This document shows, in pieces, positions 5,495-5,890 of a stretch of DNA of 5,890 bases (its first letter is position 1; each line of letters starts with the position of its first letter). The DNA lies in assembly GCA_903831585.1 (NCBI GenBank), contig CAIKYE010000255.1, positions 1 to 5,890 of the forward strand. Reading direction: 5' to 3'. Position numbers and translations under genes: made by a program. The notes below the pieces were generated by a model that saw nothing but the letters and a program-made list of their open reading frames with translations, was not told the DNA's origin and searched no databases. This DNA is from an uncultured Micrococcales bacterium. Its GTDB lineage: Bacteria; Actinomycetota; Actinomycetes; Actinomycetales; Microbacteriaceae.

Positions 5495-5890
5495 GCATGA
5501 TTCGCGCATCAATCGATAGCGCCATTGCAATCGCAGAGCGTCGCAGCGGAAAAATCGGCGCAGAGTTTTATGCCGGTCGAACTCGTTCGATGATTGAGCG
5601 CGCATTCATGGCGTTCAAAACATCGTCTTGGATAATCGTGCTCAGCGGATTCGTCGAGCCGGTTTTCTATTTGGCCGCATTCGGTTTTGGGCTCGGGCAG
5701 TTCATCGACGGTGTTACTGACACCGCGGGTAATCCGATTTCATACGCGGCTTTTATCGCGCCCGCGCTCTTGGCAACCTCTGCCATGAACGGTGCAATCT
5801 ATGACTCGACCTGGAACGTCTTTTTCAAGATGCACTTCGGCAAGCTCTATCAAACGATTCTCTCGACTTCGCTCGGCACCTTGGATGTCG
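5491..5890 (+). CDS. Second ABC-2 type permease, paralogue of the first (C-terminus beyond the right edge)
   Basis: I translated from ATG 5491, which overlaps the preceding stop as ATGA: 133 whole codons remain open to the window edge, about half of a normal ABC-2 permease. It is clearly related to the first: EPVFYLAAFGFGLGQFID (56-73) matches NPVLYLLSVGIGIGALVD, and FIAPALLATSAM (88-99) matches FLAPALLATAAI. It has a longer N-terminal cytoplasmic segment (about 45 residues, rich in Arg, Ala and Ile) and a longer loop, VTDTAGNPIS, after the first membrane helix. A GAGG lies eight bases before the start; a second in-frame ATG two codons on is a possible alternative. With the first permease it most likely forms a heterodimeric channel served by the single ATPase. 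The missing half leaves the GTFYP and SPxWHA motifs unchecked. Confidence 0.88.
   Translation, partial: MSMIRASIDSAIAIAERRSGKIGAEFYAGRTRSMIERAFMAFKTSSWIIVLSGFVEPVFYLAAFGFGLGQFIDGVTDTAGNPISYAAFIAPALLATSAMNGAIYDSTWNVFFKMHFGKLYQTILSTSLGTLDV

Overview
The window looks like chromosomal DNA from an actinobacterium of moderate GC content (roughly the low-to-mid 50s per cent, judged by eye). The signs are GTG and TTG start codons, TANNNT -10 elements placed six bases before start codons (typical of leaderless actinobacterial mRNAs), frequent TCG/GTC/GAC codons, and a NodI/DrrA-type ABC ATPase followed by two ABC-2 permeases. A member of the Microbacteriaceae, possibly a small-genome freshwater lineage, would fit. 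That placement is an inference from style, not from a marker gene.

Layout, left to right. (1) Minus strand, 1-587: the N-terminal half of a kynureninase (tryptophan catabolism), cut by the window edge. (2) 588-964: a gap carrying promoter-like and operator-like elements and, on the plus strand at 731-928, a probable small basic protein of unknown function behind a strong ribosome binding site. (3) Minus strand, 3630 down to 965: a two-gene unit. An N6-adenine-type SAM methyltransferase overlaps by 4 bases (ATGA) with a full-length ABC exporter of the MsbA/BmrA type. (4) 3631-3712: a short divergent promoter region with overlapping promoter elements and an inverted repeat at the predicted plus-strand transcription start. 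(5) Plus strand, 3713 to the right edge: a NodI/DrrA-like ATPase, an abutting NodJ/DrrB-like permease, and a second, paralogous permease (partial) overlapping by ATGA. This looks like one ABC-2 exporter with an unequal pair of membrane subunits.

How the genes work together. The window holds two complete or near-complete export systems of different classes, transcribed away from each other from one 82-base region. The kynureninase is a separate unit transcribed leftwards. No tRNA, rRNA, CRISPR array, insertion sequence or phage integration signal was seen. Nothing here is clearly a new system. The best leads are the methyltransferase-exporter coupling, the small protein divergent from kynureninase, and the inverted repeat controlling the ABC-2 operon.
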